64,000 bases of DNA from Acinetobacter parvus DSM 16617 = CIP 108168 (GCF_000368025.1 NZ_KB849212.1:510627-574626), one strand, 5' to 3'; counted from the first letter of the stretch, positions 51,393-61,501 are shown. Made by a program: numbers and translations. The notes: generated from the sequence alone by a model not told the origin.

Positions 51393-51975
51393 TCTCCCTA
51401 CCTGATGATGCCTCAATATTGGAACGGTCATTGGCATTAAACTTTTGTTGTAAGGTCTGGTAAGTTGATGTTTTTTGAAATTCTTCAAGAAAATAGACTG
51501 TGCCTTTAGGGAAAAATTCAGTCTGAATCTCACCTCGATAATAGGCTTCTCGCATAGGCGTAGCGGAAATAGAATCCTTTAAGCTATCTAACTCAACCAT
51601 TTCCCATTCTGGAAATAAAGCTAAATAATACGAAGATTCATCTTTGAAGTGACCAATCAAACCTACTTTTGCATTTGGCTGAACCACTTTATTGACTAAA
51701 TCTTTAACCTGTTTAACCCATTTTTCATCGTTATACACATCGACTACATGGACAAAGTGAATCCGTTTTTGCTCATCCTCAGGGAAATTGGCAAGAATCA
51801 TTTGCTCACGTTCATGGGCTAAAAATGGATTTTTGATATTCCGTTCTGATTGTGCTGAACCTAATGCCAATATCACATGCTGACTTTGCTGCAACGCAAT
51901 TTCAATCGTTTGTAGATGTGCCAAATGAAAAGGCTGAAAGCGTCCAATAAAAACAAGATAGTCAAATGTGTACAT
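51370..51975 (-). CDS. nadM: Nicotinamide-nucleotide adenylyltransferase NadM-type
   Basis: A 201-residue nucleotidyltransferase making NAD from NMN. The HxxH motif lies at H17-H20 (GRFQPFHLAH) and the ISxTxxR motif is ISATPMR (136-142). The start at 51975 gives the family N-terminus with the nucleotide-binding strand YLVFIGRFQPF; the open frame could begin at 52047, but that extension looks non-family. NadM-type enzymes are the archaeal-like branch and are typical of Acinetobacter NAD metabolism. Only this one strand's context is visible, and nadB lies at 36 kb. Confidence 0.85.
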   Translation of the reverse strand: MYTFDYLVFIGRFQPFHLAHLQTIEIALQQSQHVILALGSAQSERNIKNPFLAHEREQMILANFPEDEQKRIHFVHVVDVYNDEKWVKQVKDLVNKVVQPNAKVGLIGHFKDESSYYLALFPEWEMVELDSLKDSISATPMREAYYRGEIQTEFFPKGTVYFLEEFQKTSTYQTLQQKFNANDRSNIEASSGREIKHLPKR

Positions 51976-52084
51976 AGGCGTAATTTCACTTTTTGTGAAC
52001 TCATCAGTTGCACCATGTAACGCAAATATGCGACATAATGAGAGCACTTAAAAAATCAATCTGGATTAAAGCAAGGATAGTACG

Positions 52085-52885
52085 ATGACACTTAGCTGTA
52101 TTCAACAACCTCATCAACATTTGCAAGCAAATTTAGAAGATGGCGTACTCACCTTAGCCATTAACCGTTCAGAAGCAAAGAATGCACTTTACGGCGAACT
52201 TTATCTATGGATTGCAAAAGCATTAGATGAAGCCGATACAAATAAAGATGTACGTGTTGTGATTTTACGTGGTGCAGAACAAGATTTTACTGCGGGTAAT
52301 GACATGAAAGACTTCATGGGCTTTATGCAAAAGCCATATGAAGGCAAAGCGGGTGATCAACCTCCATTTGTATTATTAAAAGCTGCGGCTCGTTTTTCTA
52401 AGCCACTCATTATCGCAGTGAAAGGTGTTGCAATTGGTATTGGTGTAACAATCTTATTACATGCTGATATTGTATTTGCAGACAATACTGCCCTATTCCA
52501 AATTCCATTCGTAAGCCTAGGTCTTTCTCCAGAAGGTGCTGCGAGTCGTTTATTAGTGAAGCAAGCAGGCTATCAAAAAGCGGCTGAATTATTATTCACA
52601 GCGAAGAAATTTGATGCAGCAACAGCAGTAAAAGCAAATCTTGTAAATGACGTTGTTGAAGATCCCTATGCAACCGCTCAACAAACCGCTCAACATTTAG
52701 CAGCATTACCTTTAGCATCTCTAAAACAAAGCAAAGCGCTCATGAAAAAAGACTTAGCTGAAATTATTGCTTGTATCGATGAAGAAGCTGAAATCTTTAT
52801 GCAACGTGTCCGCTCACCTGAAATGATGGAAGCGGTACAGGCATTTATGCAAAAACGTAAACCTGACTTCTCACAGTTCAATTAA
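52085..52885 (+). CDS. Enoyl-CoA hydratase/isomerase family protein
   Basis: A 266-residue crotonase-fold protein. The oxyanion-hole region is KGVAIGIGVTILLHADIVFA (about 114-133), and the second active-site segment SLGLSPEGAAS lies about 20 residues further on. The catalytic glutamate usually found near there is replaced or shifted (LSPEG), typical of isomerase-like members. It acts on CoA thioesters, but the precise substrate is unknown. The gene stands alone with a terminator, and no beta-oxidation partners lie nearby. Confidence 0.88.
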   Translation: MTLSCIQQPHQHLQANLEDGVLTLAINRSEAKNALYGELYLWIAKALDEADTNKDVRVVILRGAEQDFTAGNDMKDFMGFMQKPYEGKAGDQPPFVLLKAAARFSKPLIIAVKGVAIGIGVTILLHADIVFADNTALFQIPFVSLGLSPEGAASRLLVKQAGYQKAAELLFTAKKFDAATAVKANLVNDVVEDPYATAQQTAQHLAALPLASLKQSKALMKKDLAEIIACIDEEAEIFMQRVRSPEMMEAVQAFMQKRKPDFSQFN

Positions 52886-52907
52886 TGAGGTAATCACTCA
52901 TTAATGA

Positions 52908-52947
52908 AAAAAACCACTTCATTGCAAAATCGAGGTGGTTTTTTTAT
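52908..52947 (+). terminator. Terminator of the enoyl-CoA hydratase gene
   Basis: AACCACTTC pairs with GAGGTGGTT (one wobble) around an 11-base loop, followed by T-rich sequence. Confidence 0.85.
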
Positions 52948-52996
52948 TGAACGTCCCAATTTAAATATAAAATAACTTTAGGATGACACTTTCCTC

Positions 52997-53758
52997 ATGT
53001 CAGAACACACACAAACTGAAAAGAAACGTTATTACGAAGCCGCGCCACAGGACATTGATGTTGACAATTTCCGTAAGGTGATTGAAAGCCGTCGTTCAGT
53101 ACGTAAGTTCACGGATAAACCGATTCCAAGTGAAATTTTAGATGAATGCTTAGATTTGGCGTTGCTTGCACCCAATTCATCAAACTTACAGCCTTGGACA
53201 TTCTATGTGGTGCAAAATCCGAGTAAGAAAAAGCAACTGGTTAAAGCGTGTTTAGGACAACTTGCTGCTAAAACTGCCTCAGAATTGATCGTATGCGTAG
53301 CGCGTACAGATCGTGTTGATGAAATGGCAAAACGCAATATTAGTGAATTTCCATTTCCTGAAGCCCCTGCAATGGTACAAAAATATTACCGCTTTATTCC
53401 GTACAACTATAAAACTGGTTATTTCAATGCATTAGGTAACTTTAAAAAAGTTGCATTTAAAGTAGCCCGCACACTTGATAAACAACTTCCTGTAACTGCA
53501 TTTAACCCTGCCGATGCCAAATTATGGGCAACTAAAACCACAGCTTTAGCCTGTGAAAACCTTGTATTGGCATTACGTGCCTATGGTTTTGATAGTTGTA
53601 TGATGGAAGGTTTTGATGAACCTTTGGTTCGTAAAATCCTGAAACTCAATGATCAACAATATCCTGTCATGGTGATTGGTGCTGGTGAGCGTGCTACAGA
53701 TGGTGTGTTTTTCCCGCAATATCGTTTTGACCGTGATTTATTTATTCAAAAAGTCTAA
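52997..53758 (+). CDS. Nitroreductase-family flavoprotein
   Basis: A 253-residue FMN-dependent oxidoreductase. The N-terminal FMN phosphate motif is ESRRSVRKFTDKPI (about 30-43), with LLAPNSSNLQPW (about 59-70) typical of the nitroreductase fold. The C-terminal VMVIGAGERATDG segment also fits. Substrates in the family range from nitroaromatics to quinones; the natural one is unknown. The gene stands alone on the plus strand, convergent with the small NIF3-like gene. Confidence 0.87.
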   Translation: MSEHTQTEKKRYYEAAPQDIDVDNFRKVIESRRSVRKFTDKPIPSEILDECLDLALLAPNSSNLQPWTFYVVQNPSKKKQLVKACLGQLAAKTASELIVCVARTDRVDEMAKRNISEFPFPEAPAMVQKYYRFIPYNYKTGYFNALGNFKKVAFKVARTLDKQLPVTAFNPADAKLWATKTTALACENLVLALRAYGFDSCMMEGFDEPLVRKILKLNDQQYPVMVIGAGERATDGVFFPQYRFDRDLFIQKV

Positions 53759-53762
53759 AAAA

Positions 53763-54077
53763 TTATTCAATATCTAATATTTGAATAAACTCAAAGGCAG
53801 GCTCTTCATAAGGATGGCTTGCCTTTAATGCTTTTGCGACAGCACGTGCCTTTTCTTCTGTAACAATGGTTTCTACCCGCCATTCCTCAAGCTGTTCCAG
53901 TTCATCCAACTGCCCTAAAAATGGATTTGCACCTTTAACCGGCTTAAACTGCCCGATGCCTTTCACTTGCCATGCACAGTGTTCATAATTCCCTATCCCA
54001 CCTGCACCCGCTTCAAAAACAGCAAGTTTGGTTGATTCAAGATGTGATTCAGGTACATAATAAATAAGTTTTAGCAT
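53763..54077 (-). CDS. Small protein resembling the NIF3 insertion (YqfO-like)
   Basis: A 104-residue cytosolic protein that reads like the inserted domain of long NIF3/YqfO proteins, with YYVPESHLESTKLAVFEAGA at the start and HPYEEPAFEFI near the C-terminus. ATG 54077 was chosen because homologues begin MLKLIYYVPE; the frame runs on to 54107 with an asparagine/lysine-rich extension. The short NIF3-domain gene at 23.2 kb lacks this domain. It may be a nucleotide- or metal-binding module, but no function is known. Confidence 0.8.
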   Translation of the reverse strand: MLKLIYYVPESHLESTKLAVFEAGAGGIGNYEHCAWQVKGIGQFKPVKGANPFLGQLDELEQLEEWRVETIVTEEKARAVAKALKASHPYEEPAFEFIQILDIE

Positions 54078-54137
54078 ATTCTTTTTGATTTCATTGTTCT
54101 TGTTCATTCATCGTTATTTTATATTGAATCTAACAAT

Positions 54138-54166
54138 AAAATAAGCCACCTGATGGTGGCTTATTT
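54138..54166 (-). terminator. Hairpin after purL
   Basis: AATAAGCCACC pairs with GGTGGCTTATT (11 bp, 4-base loop), 12 bases after the purL stop. The T-run on the minus strand is broken (TTATTTTATTG), so termination strength is uncertain. Confidence 0.7.
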
Positions 54167-54177
54167 CTTGATTTATA

Positions 54178-57100
54178 TTAACCAATAAATTTACGTGCAT
54201 TACGGAACATTCGTAACCATGCCCCATCTTCGGCCCAGTCTTCAGGCTTCCAAGAGTGCTGTAAGGCACGGAAGTTACGCTCTGGATGTGGCATCATCAC
54301 GGTTGCACGACCATCTTTAGATGTTAAACCTGTAATCGCTTCAGGTGAACCATTCGGGTTCAATGGATAGTGCTGCGTTGGATTCCCCAAACTATCCACA
54401 TAACGCAAAATCACTTGGTTTTCAGCATTTAAAGCAGCCAATTGCTGCGTATTTGCAACTAAACGCCCTTCACCATGCGCCACGGCGATTGGTAAAATCG
54501 AACCTTGCATATCTTCAAGCAATACCGAAACTGATTTTTCTACACGAACGTTGACCGCACGCGCTTCAAAGACTTCTGAGGTATTACGATGGAAACGGCC
54601 CCAATGCTCTGCACCTGGAATCAATGGTGCAAGTTGCGACATCATTTGACAGCCGTTACATACGCCTAAGCTGAAAGTGCTCTCACGATGGAAGAACTGC
54701 TCAAACTGGTCACGTAACTTGGCATTGAACAATACTGATTTCGCCCAGCCACCACCAGCGCCCATTACGTCACCGTATGAGAAGCCACCACAAGCCACTA
54801 AACCTTCGAAGTCACTTAAGCTCACACGACCTGCAAGCAAGTCACTCATGTGTACATCGATGGTATTGAAGCCGACTTTGTCAAAAGCAGCTGCCATTTC
54901 AACATGACCGTTCACACCTTGCTCACGCAAGATGGCCATGTTTGGACGGCGTGTATTGATAAATGGCGCTTCTACTGGCTCATTTAAATCATAAGTTGCT
55001 TGAGCAATTAAACCTTTGTGGTTTTTATCTGCAATTAAAGCAAATTCTTGATCAGCCGTTTCAACGTTGTCACGTAGGCGCTGAATTTGATGTGACACTT
55101 CTGCCCACGCCTGTTGTAATTCAGCACGCTCAAGCGTTAAACCATTGACAACCAATTGATCTGTTGTATTGACACTTCCCACAACCGCGATTGTATCTTT
55201 CAGGCTCGACGCTGCAACTTCAACTTCTAACTGCGCCCAATCAGCAGCAGTAATTTGCAGTACTGCACCAATTTCTTCAGCAAATAAGCTTTCTGTTGAT
55301 TGATTTTCTAATGTTACACCTAAGCGTGAAGCAAACATCATTTCAGCAACAGTCGCCAATAAACCGCCATCACCGATGTCATGGTAAGCCTTGATCACAC
55401 CACGATTGTTCCAGTCTTGAATCAAGGCAAAGAATGCTTTGAAGTCATCAAAACTATCAACATCAGGTGTCACAGAACCAATCGCTTTGTACACTTGTGC
55501 AAGGATCGAACCACCTAAACGGAACTGACCTTTCGATAAGTCGATACGAACTAAGACTGAATCTGTAAGATTTTTGAGTTCAGGGGTTAATGTTTTACGA
55601 ACATCTAACACTGGGGCAAATGCAGTGATCACGCCTGTCATTGGTGAAGTCACCGCTTTATCTTCGCCGTCATTCCAAGTCGTGCGCATTGAAAGTGAAT
55701 CTTTACCGACTGGAATTGCGATACCCAATGCAGGACACATTTCCATACCAATCGCTTTCACACCTTCAAACAAAGCTTGGTCTTCACCTTTTTGACCTGC
55801 CGCTGCCATCCAGTTTGCAGAAAGTTTGATATCGCTGATTTGTTCGATGTTGGCACAAGCAATATTGGTAATCGCTTCCGCAACCGCTAAACGAGCCGAT
55901 GCCGCAGGATTTAACAATGCCACAGGTGGACGTTCGCCCATTGCCATCGCTTCACCCGTGAAGCCTTGCAAGCTTGTCGTCGTTACCGCTGCATCTGCGA
56001 CAGGCACCTGCCAACGGCCAACCATTTGATCACGTGCAACCATACCAGTAATGGAGCGGTCACCAATGGTGATCAGGAATGATTTAGATGCAACAGTTGG
56101 GTTTTTCAATACACGGAAAATCGCATCTTTCAAATCAACTTTCGCAGCATCAAAGTCGTTACCCGTACGTTCAATCGTTTCATATGAACGTTGCATACGT
56201 GGCGTACCGCCTAAGATCACCTGCATTGGAATATCGACAGGCTTGTTTTCAAACAAAGGATCTTCAACCGTTAAGTGACGCGCTTCAGTCGCCTCACCGA
56301 GTACCGCAAACGGGCAACGCTCACGGGCACAAATTTCTTCAAACTGTTCTAAAGATTCTGGGCGGATTGCAAGTACATAACGCTCTTGCGCTTCATTTGA
56401 CCAGATTTCCATCGGGCTCATGCCTGGCTCTAAAGATGGAATCTTACGAAGGTTCAATATAGCACCTAACTCATGATCATTCACAAGTTCAGGCATCGCA
56501 TTGGATAAACCACCCGCACCGACATCATGTACAGATACGATTGGGTTAAAATCTTCTAAGCGCCAGCAGGTATCAATCACCTCTTGGCAACGGCGTTCCA
56601 TTTCTGGGTTTTCACGTTGTACTGAAGCAAAGTCTAAGCTCTCACCCATGGTTCCGCTATCGACAGAAGATGCAGCACCACCACCAAGACCGATTAACAT
56701 GGCAGGACCACCCAATACAATGAGCAAGTCACCTGGTTGGATTGCATCTTTTTCTACATGATCAGGACGAATGTTACCGTAACCACCAGCGATCATAATT
56801 GGTTTATGGAAACCTTTCACTTCACCATTGACATTCTGTTCAAAGGTACGGAAATAACCATTTAATGCAGGGCGACCAAATTCGTTGTTAAACGCAGCGC
56901 CACCTAAAGGACCTTCAATCATAATTTGAAGTGGTGATGCCATACGGCTCGGTTTACCGTAATTTTCTTCCCAAGGCTGTTCAAAACCTGGAATATTTAA
57001 GTTTGAAACGGTAAAGCCAGTTAGACCTGCTTTTGGTTTACCACCACGACCTGTTGCACCTTCATCACGGATTTCACCGCCCGAACCTGTTGCAGCTCCC

Positions 57101-58008
57101 GCAAATGGAGAAATTGCGGTTGGGTGGTTATGGGTTTCCACTTTCATTAAAATGTGGGCAGCTTGGCTCTTATATTTATACACATAATGACCATTTTCAT
57201 CCGCTTTTGGATAAAAACGCATGGTGTCATAACCCACGATCACAGATGCATTATCTTTATAAGCAGATAACACATCAGTAGGCGATTCTTTATAGGTATT
57301 TTTAATCATTTGGAACAAGGATAATGGCTGTTTTTCACCATCAATTGTCCATTCAGAACCAAAGATTTTATGACGACAATGCTCAGAGTTTGCTTGAGCA
57401 AACATCATCAATTCGATGTCATTTGGATTACGACCAAGCTTGGTAAATGCTTCGGTTAAGTAATCAATTTCCTGCTCAGATAAAGCAAAGCCAAACTCAT
57501 TGTTGGCTTTGACTAACGCTTGTTTCCCTTGACCTAAAATATCAATTGAGTTCAATGGTTTTGGTGCTGTTTCAGTAAATAATGCTTTTGCATCATCAAT
57601 TTGAGCAAAAACAGTTTCTGTCATACGGTCATGTAAGGCCAATTTCACTTCGTTCGAAATCTCATTTACACCTTTTAATGTAAATAACAGACCACGCTCT
57701 AAGCGGTGAATTGGGGTATTGCAGTTCTGGAAAATATCGGTTGCTTTAGATGACCAAGGCGAAATTGTGCCAACACGTGGTGTCACTAAAATCTGGATCT
57801 CATCACTTGCAGCCTGGCGAAGTTCAAAAGATTGACCATCGTTTAACAATTGTAATGCCGATTGATGTTGCTGCTCGTTGAGCGCTTGATCAAACAAATA
57901 GACCCATTGGCTGTCAAAAGATTGAACAGAACTCATTGACGCTAAACGGTTTAAGAGTTGAGCTTTCTTAAAAGAAGAATGTGCTGCTGCACCGGCCACG
58001 ATAAACAT
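54178..58008 (-). CDS. purL: Phosphoribosylformylglycinamidine synthase
   Basis: A 1276-residue single-chain FGAM synthetase, the fourth step of purine synthesis. The N-terminal PurS-like region, two ATP/substrate domains with VETHNHPTAISPFAGAATG and HDVGAGGLSNAMPEL, and a C-terminal glutamine amidotransferase with nucleophile in LGVCNGCQMM and HPERNF are all present in order. Length fits the gammaproteobacterial type (1295). ATG 58008 gives the family N-terminus (MFIVAGAAAHSSF); the frame extends to 58041. It stands alone. The upstream 370 bases hold its promoter. Confidence 0.97.
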   Translation of the reverse strand: MFIVAGAAAHSSFKKAQLLNRLASMSSVQSFDSQWVYLFDQALNEQQHQSALQLLNDGQSFELRQAASDEIQILVTPRVGTISPWSSKATDIFQNCNTPIHRLERGLLFTLKGVNEISNEVKLALHDRMTETVFAQIDDAKALFTETAPKPLNSIDILGQGKQALVKANNEFGFALSEQEIDYLTEAFTKLGRNPNDIELMMFAQANSEHCRHKIFGSEWTIDGEKQPLSLFQMIKNTYKESPTDVLSAYKDNASVIVGYDTMRFYPKADENGHYVYKYKSQAAHILMKVETHNHPTAISPFAGAATGSGGEIRDEGATGRGGKPKAGLTGFTVSNLNIPGFEQPWEENYGKPSRMASPLQIMIEGPLGGAAFNNEFGRPALNGYFRTFEQNVNGEVKGFHKPIMIAGGYGNIRPDHVEKDAIQPGDLLIVLGGPAMLIGLGGGAASSVDSGTMGESLDFASVQRENPEMERRCQEVIDTCWRLEDFNPIVSVHDVGAGGLSNAMPELVNDHELGAILNLRKIPSLEPGMSPMEIWSNEAQERYVLAIRPESLEQFEEICARERCPFAVLGEATEARHLTVEDPLFENKPVDIPMQVILGGTPRMQRSYETIERTGNDFDAAKVDLKDAIFRVLKNPTVASKSFLITIGDRSITGMVARDQMVGRWQVPVADAAVTTTSLQGFTGEAMAMGERPPVALLNPAASARLAVAEAITNIACANIEQISDIKLSANWMAAAGQKGEDQALFEGVKAIGMEMCPALGIAIPVGKDSLSMRTTWNDGEDKAVTSPMTGVITAFAPVLDVRKTLTPELKNLTDSVLVRIDLSKGQFRLGGSILAQVYKAIGSVTPDVDSFDDFKAFFALIQDWNNRGVIKAYHDIGDGGLLATVAEMMFASRLGVTLENQSTESLFAEEIGAVLQITAADWAQLEVEVAASSLKDTIAVVGSVNTTDQLVVNGLTLERAELQQAWAEVSHQIQRLRDNVETADQEFALIADKNHKGLIAQATYDLNEPVEAPFINTRRPNMAILREQGVNGHVEMAAAFDKVGFNTIDVHMSDLLAGRVSLSDFEGLVACGGFSYGDVMGAGGGWAKSVLFNAKLRDQFEQFFHRESTFSLGVCNGCQMMSQLAPLIPGAEHWGRFHRNTSEVFEARAVNVRVEKSVSVLLEDMQGSILPIAVAHGEGRLVANTQQLAALNAENQVILRYVDSLGNPTQHYPLNPNGSPEAITGLTSKDGRATVMMPHPERNFRALQHSWKPEDWAEDGAWLRMFRNARKFIG

Positions 58009-58041
58009 GCTGACTTTGGCTCCACGGGCAGGTCTAACCAA

Positions 58042-58384
58042 CCTACCGCAATGTGACTTATGAGAGAGCGCATATTCTACTGTGAAAGCCTGCTTTCAGC
58101 TAGCCATATCCATCTTAAAAATCAGAGTTTTCTATGCCAAGTCATTTAATTTCTTCTCGCTTTATCGCTTTTCCATATTCGTAACAATTCATTTGCTTTG
58201 TAGAGTGCATCACATTTCCAGTCTGGGACTCTTTTTCTACGCCGCCCAACTTTAATTACCAAGATAGATGAAATATAGAATTCTGATTCACTTCATGATC
58301 CAAAGACAACTTGTGTCGCCCTACCCTAGTGCTTTCATCTTTTTTTTGGCATGATAAAGCTGAACTCATAGTGAATAATAATCA
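58042..58384. other. Intergenic region between divergent purL and dgt genes
   Basis: About 343 bases separate the divergent genes. Mixed AT content, and no gene, tRNA or clear RNA structure. A purine-repressor-like palindrome was looked for but not found. Confidence 0.45.
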
Positions 58385-59725
58385 ATGGAACAAATGCGTT
58401 GGTTGGAATTGCTTTCCGCAATTCGTTTAGGCAGTAAAAAAAGCAGTACAGAATTGGCCCGAAGCCCATTCCACAAAGATTACGACAGAATTATATTTTC
58501 CCAAAGCTTTCGTCAACTGAATAGAAAAACACAGGTTCACCCACTCACTCAACATGATGGTATCCATACCCGCCTTACCCATTCGCTTGAGGTTTCCTGT
58601 ATTGGCCGCTCTCTGGGCATGCTGGCTGCGGAGAAGATTAAAGATGAACTACCCATGTGGATTTCCCCTGCGGATGTCGGTGCGATTATTCAGGCAGCCT
58701 GTTTGGCCCATGACATTGGCAATCCACCTTTTGGTCATGCAGGTGAATATGCGATTCGTGAATGGTTTGATGATGCCTCACATCGGGACTTTTTAACTAA
58801 ACTCACGCCAGAAGAAGCAGCCGATGTCCGTCAATTTGAGGGTAATGCGCAAGGACTTCGTTTGTTAAGCCGTATTGACTATCATCCTGACGATGGTGGT
58901 ATGCGTCTAACCTATGCCACATTGGGGGCTTATTTAAAATATCCATGGCTTTCCAAAACCATTGAGGAACAAGGTGATATTCCGTCACATAAGCGAGCCA
59001 AGTTTGGTTGCTATCAATCTGAAAAAGAAATTTTAAAACAAATTGCCGAGCAACTCGGACTAATTCAGTTGGGCGAATATCATTATTGCCGTCATCCACT
59101 CACTTATTTATTGGAAGCAGCCGATGATATTTGCTATGCATTGATTGATCTGGAAGATGGCATCATCCTCAACATGCTGAATTATGCCGAAGTTGAGCCT
59201 ATTTTCCTGAACCTGATTGTGGATTATGGCTATCCAGAAGAGCTGCATTTACCACATACCACATGGCAACAAAAAATCGCTGCCCTGCGTGGCCGTGTGA
59301 TGAAACGTCTGGTCGACGAAGTCACCACCGCTTTTGCCAAATATCAGTATGAAATCCTGACAGGACAGCTTCAAGGCAGTTTACTCCAATATTGTTCACC
59401 TGATATTGAGGCAGGTATTCAAACTGCCAAGAATCTTGCCAAAGATCGGATTTTTGAGCATCCACAAAAATCAGGTTTGGAAATCATTGCGCATCAAAGT
59501 TTACAGACGATTTTAGATGCTTTCGTACCATTGACCATGCCACATAAAGCCCTCAGCTTTAAGGAACAGCGTTTGATGTCAATTTTGCAACATTCGGGCG
59601 CACATTTCCAGAACAACCATTACCATAATATTATGCAAGTTCTGGACATTATTAGTAAGTTTTCTGACCATCAAGCTTATAGTTTAGCGCAAGAGTTACA
59701 AGGCAATAAAGTTGGGTTCTTCTAA
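58385..59725 (+). CDS. dgt: Deoxyguanosinetriphosphate triphosphohydrolase-like protein
   Basis: A 446-residue HD-domain dNTPase. The metal-binding HD motif has H66 (RLTHSLEV) and H109-D110 (AHDIGNPPFGHAGE). ARSPFHKDYDRIIFSQ (26-41) and RQLNRKTQV are typical of the dGTPase-like family. These enzymes split dGTP or other dNTPs to nucleoside and triphosphate. It stands alone. Whether the enzyme prefers dGTP, as E. coli Dgt does, cannot be told, since many relatives act on all dNTPs. Confidence 0.93.
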   Translation: MEQMRWLELLSAIRLGSKKSSTELARSPFHKDYDRIIFSQSFRQLNRKTQVHPLTQHDGIHTRLTHSLEVSCIGRSLGMLAAEKIKDELPMWISPADVGAIIQAACLAHDIGNPPFGHAGEYAIREWFDDASHRDFLTKLTPEEAADVRQFEGNAQGLRLLSRIDYHPDDGGMRLTYATLGAYLKYPWLSKTIEEQGDIPSHKRAKFGCYQSEKEILKQIAEQLGLIQLGEYHYCRHPLTYLLEAADDICYALIDLEDGIILNMLNYAEVEPIFLNLIVDYGYPEELHLPHTTWQQKIAALRGRVMKRLVDEVTTAFAKYQYEILTGQLQGSLLQYCSPDIEAGIQTAKNLAKDRIFEHPQKSGLEIIAHQSLQTILDAFVPLTMPHKALSFKEQRLMSILQHSGAHFQNNHYHNIMQVLDIISKFSDHQAYSLAQELQGNKVGFF

Positions 59726-59804
59726 GAAATAAGATTTACTCAGGCTATTTTTATTTTGATTGATTTGAATAAAATCCACCCGAAATCACAAATAAATATG
59801 AAAA

Positions 59805-59830
59805 GCCATTTTGCGTTTAGAGCAAATGGC
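59805..59830. other. Stem-loop before ruvA
   Basis: GCCATTTTGC can pair with GCAAATGGC with one bulged T around a 7-base loop. It lies 80 bases after dgt and 42 bases before ruvA with no T-run on the plus strand. It could be a weak dgt end or a leader element. Confidence 0.35.
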
Positions 59831-59871
59831 CTCTACTATTCAACCATTAATAAATAAGTGAAAATGACTCA

Positions 59872-60480
59872 ATGATCGGATGTTTAATTGGCGAAGTGTT
59901 TGCCTTGGAAGCCCCAACAGTTTTACTCAATGTGAATGGTGTTGGCTATGAAATAGACACACCACTTTCGACATTTTGCCAATTACAAAAGGGCCAGAAA
60001 GTGACATTATGGACGCACTTGGTGGTCCGTGAAGATGCCCAGCAACTCTATGGCTTTAACGATGCGCAGGAAAAAACCATTTTTCGCACTTTGCTGAAAG
60101 TGAATGGTGTCGGTCCTAAAATGGCTTTGGGAATATTATCCACATTAAGTGTTGAGCTATTGATTCATACCATTGAACACGATGACATCAATACCCTGAT
60201 CAAGGTTCCTGGGGTTGGCAAGAAAACTGCTGAACGCTTGATGATTGAATTACGGGATCGTTTCAAGGCATTGGCACAGTCAACCAGTAGTAGCAATGCA
60301 AGCCCAACCACGGCTCAAATCCAGTTTATGGCAAACTCACCTGTTGCTGAAGCCGAAGCGGCATTGCAGTCACTCGGCTATAAACCTACTGAGGCACAAA
60401 AAGCGGTTGCAGCCGTTAAGGCAGACTATACAGAATCTGCCGATATTATTCGTGCGGCACTTAAATCCATGATGAAGTAA
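59872..60480 (+). CDS. ruvA: Holliday junction branch migration protein RuvA
   Basis: A 202-residue protein that binds four-way DNA junctions as tetramers and loads RuvB. The N-terminal OB-fold, with LNVNGVGYEIDTPLS (about 18-32), is followed by two helix-hairpin-helix motifs: LLKVNGVGPKMALGIL (about 73-88) and LIKVPGVGKKTAERLMIEL (about 108-126). The C-terminal helical domain that touches RuvB is at about 155-202. Eight bases separate it from ruvB, forming the standard ruvAB unit. No LexA box was found, as expected for Acinetobacter, which lacks a standard LexA. Confidence 0.96.
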   Translation: MIGCLIGEVFALEAPTVLLNVNGVGYEIDTPLSTFCQLQKGQKVTLWTHLVVREDAQQLYGFNDAQEKTIFRTLLKVNGVGPKMALGILSTLSVELLIHTIEHDDINTLIKVPGVGKKTAERLMIELRDRFKALAQSTSSSNASPTTAQIQFMANSPVAEAEAALQSLGYKPTEAQKAVAAVKADYTESADIIRAALKSMMK

Positions 60481-60487
60481 TATCTAT

Positions 60488-61486
60488 ATGCAAGATCGTC
60501 TTATTAGCGGAACAGAAAAACCAGAAGATCATTTTGATCGTGCAATTCGCCCAACTTCATTGGCGGACTATATTGGGCAGCCTGTGGTCCGTGAGCAAAT
60601 GGAAATCTTCATTGGTGCCGCACGTGGACGTGGTGAGGCACTGGATCACACCCTAATTTTTGGTCCACCTGGTTTAGGTAAAACCACACTTGCCAATATT
60701 ATCGCTCGGGAAATGGGCGGTAATTTAAAATCAACTTCTGGCCCTGTGTTGGAACGTGCAGGCGATTTGGCCGCAATGCTCACCAATCTTGAAGAGGGCG
60801 ATGTTCTTTTTATTGATGAAATCCACCGCCTTTCCCCAGTAATTGAAGAAATTCTTTATCCAGCGATGGAAGATTACCAACTGGATATCATGATTGGCGA
60901 AGGCCCCGCTGCCCGTTCAATTAAACTGGACTTACCTCCATTTACACTGGTTGCAGCCACTACCCGTGCTGGCCTGCTCACCTCACCCTTACGTGACCGC
61001 TTTGGGATTGTGCAACGTTTAGAATTCTATTCTGTTAAGGATTTGACTTATATCGTTGGGCGTTCTGCACGTTTGATGGATGTACTCATGACAGATGATG
61101 GTGCAATGGAAATTGCTCGCCGTTCTCGTGGTACACCTCGTATTGCCAACCGTCTGTTACGTCGAGTTCGTGACTATGCCCAAGTCAAGGGTACAGGTGA
61201 AGTGACTCAGGATATGGCCCAACGTGCCTTGGATATGCTGAATGTGGATAAGGCAGGTTTGGATACACTGGATCGCCGTTATCTCAGCATGTTACTTGAG
61301 CGTTTTGAAGGTCGTCCAACAGGTGTTGAAGCTTTAGCAGCCGCGATGGCAGAAGATAGTGGAACACTTGAAGATGTGATTGAGCCATATTTGATTCAAC
61401 AAGGTTATGTGATGCGTACCGCACGTGGTCGAATTGCGACCAACATGGCTTATTTACAGTTTGGGTTAACTCCGCCAGAAACATAA
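60488..61486 (+). CDS. ruvB: Holliday junction ATP-dependent helicase RuvB
   Basis: A 332-residue AAA+ motor that drives branch migration. The Walker A is GPPGLGKTTLA, Walker B is LFIDEIHRL and sensor 1 is AATTRAG, with the RPTSLADYIGQ N-terminal region and GTPRIANRLLRRVRDYA C-terminal arginine region. The winged-helix domain closes the protein. Length is normal (E. coli 336). It follows ruvA by 7 bases and ends at a terminator just before ybgC. Confidence 0.97.
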   Translation: MQDRLISGTEKPEDHFDRAIRPTSLADYIGQPVVREQMEIFIGAARGRGEALDHTLIFGPPGLGKTTLANIIAREMGGNLKSTSGPVLERAGDLAAMLTNLEEGDVLFIDEIHRLSPVIEEILYPAMEDYQLDIMIGEGPAARSIKLDLPPFTLVAATTRAGLLTSPLRDRFGIVQRLEFYSVKDLTYIVGRSARLMDVLMTDDGAMEIARRSRGTPRIANRLLRRVRDYAQVKGTGEVTQDMAQRALDMLNVDKAGLDTLDRRYLSMLLERFEGRPTGVEALAAAMAEDSGTLEDVIEPYLIQQGYVMRTARGRIATNMAYLQFGLTPPET

Positions 61487-61501
61487 GTTTAAATTTCTTC
61501 C

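Noticed and set aside
58042..58384. PurR-type operator upstream of purL
   Set aside because: No convincing palindrome of the known kind could be found.
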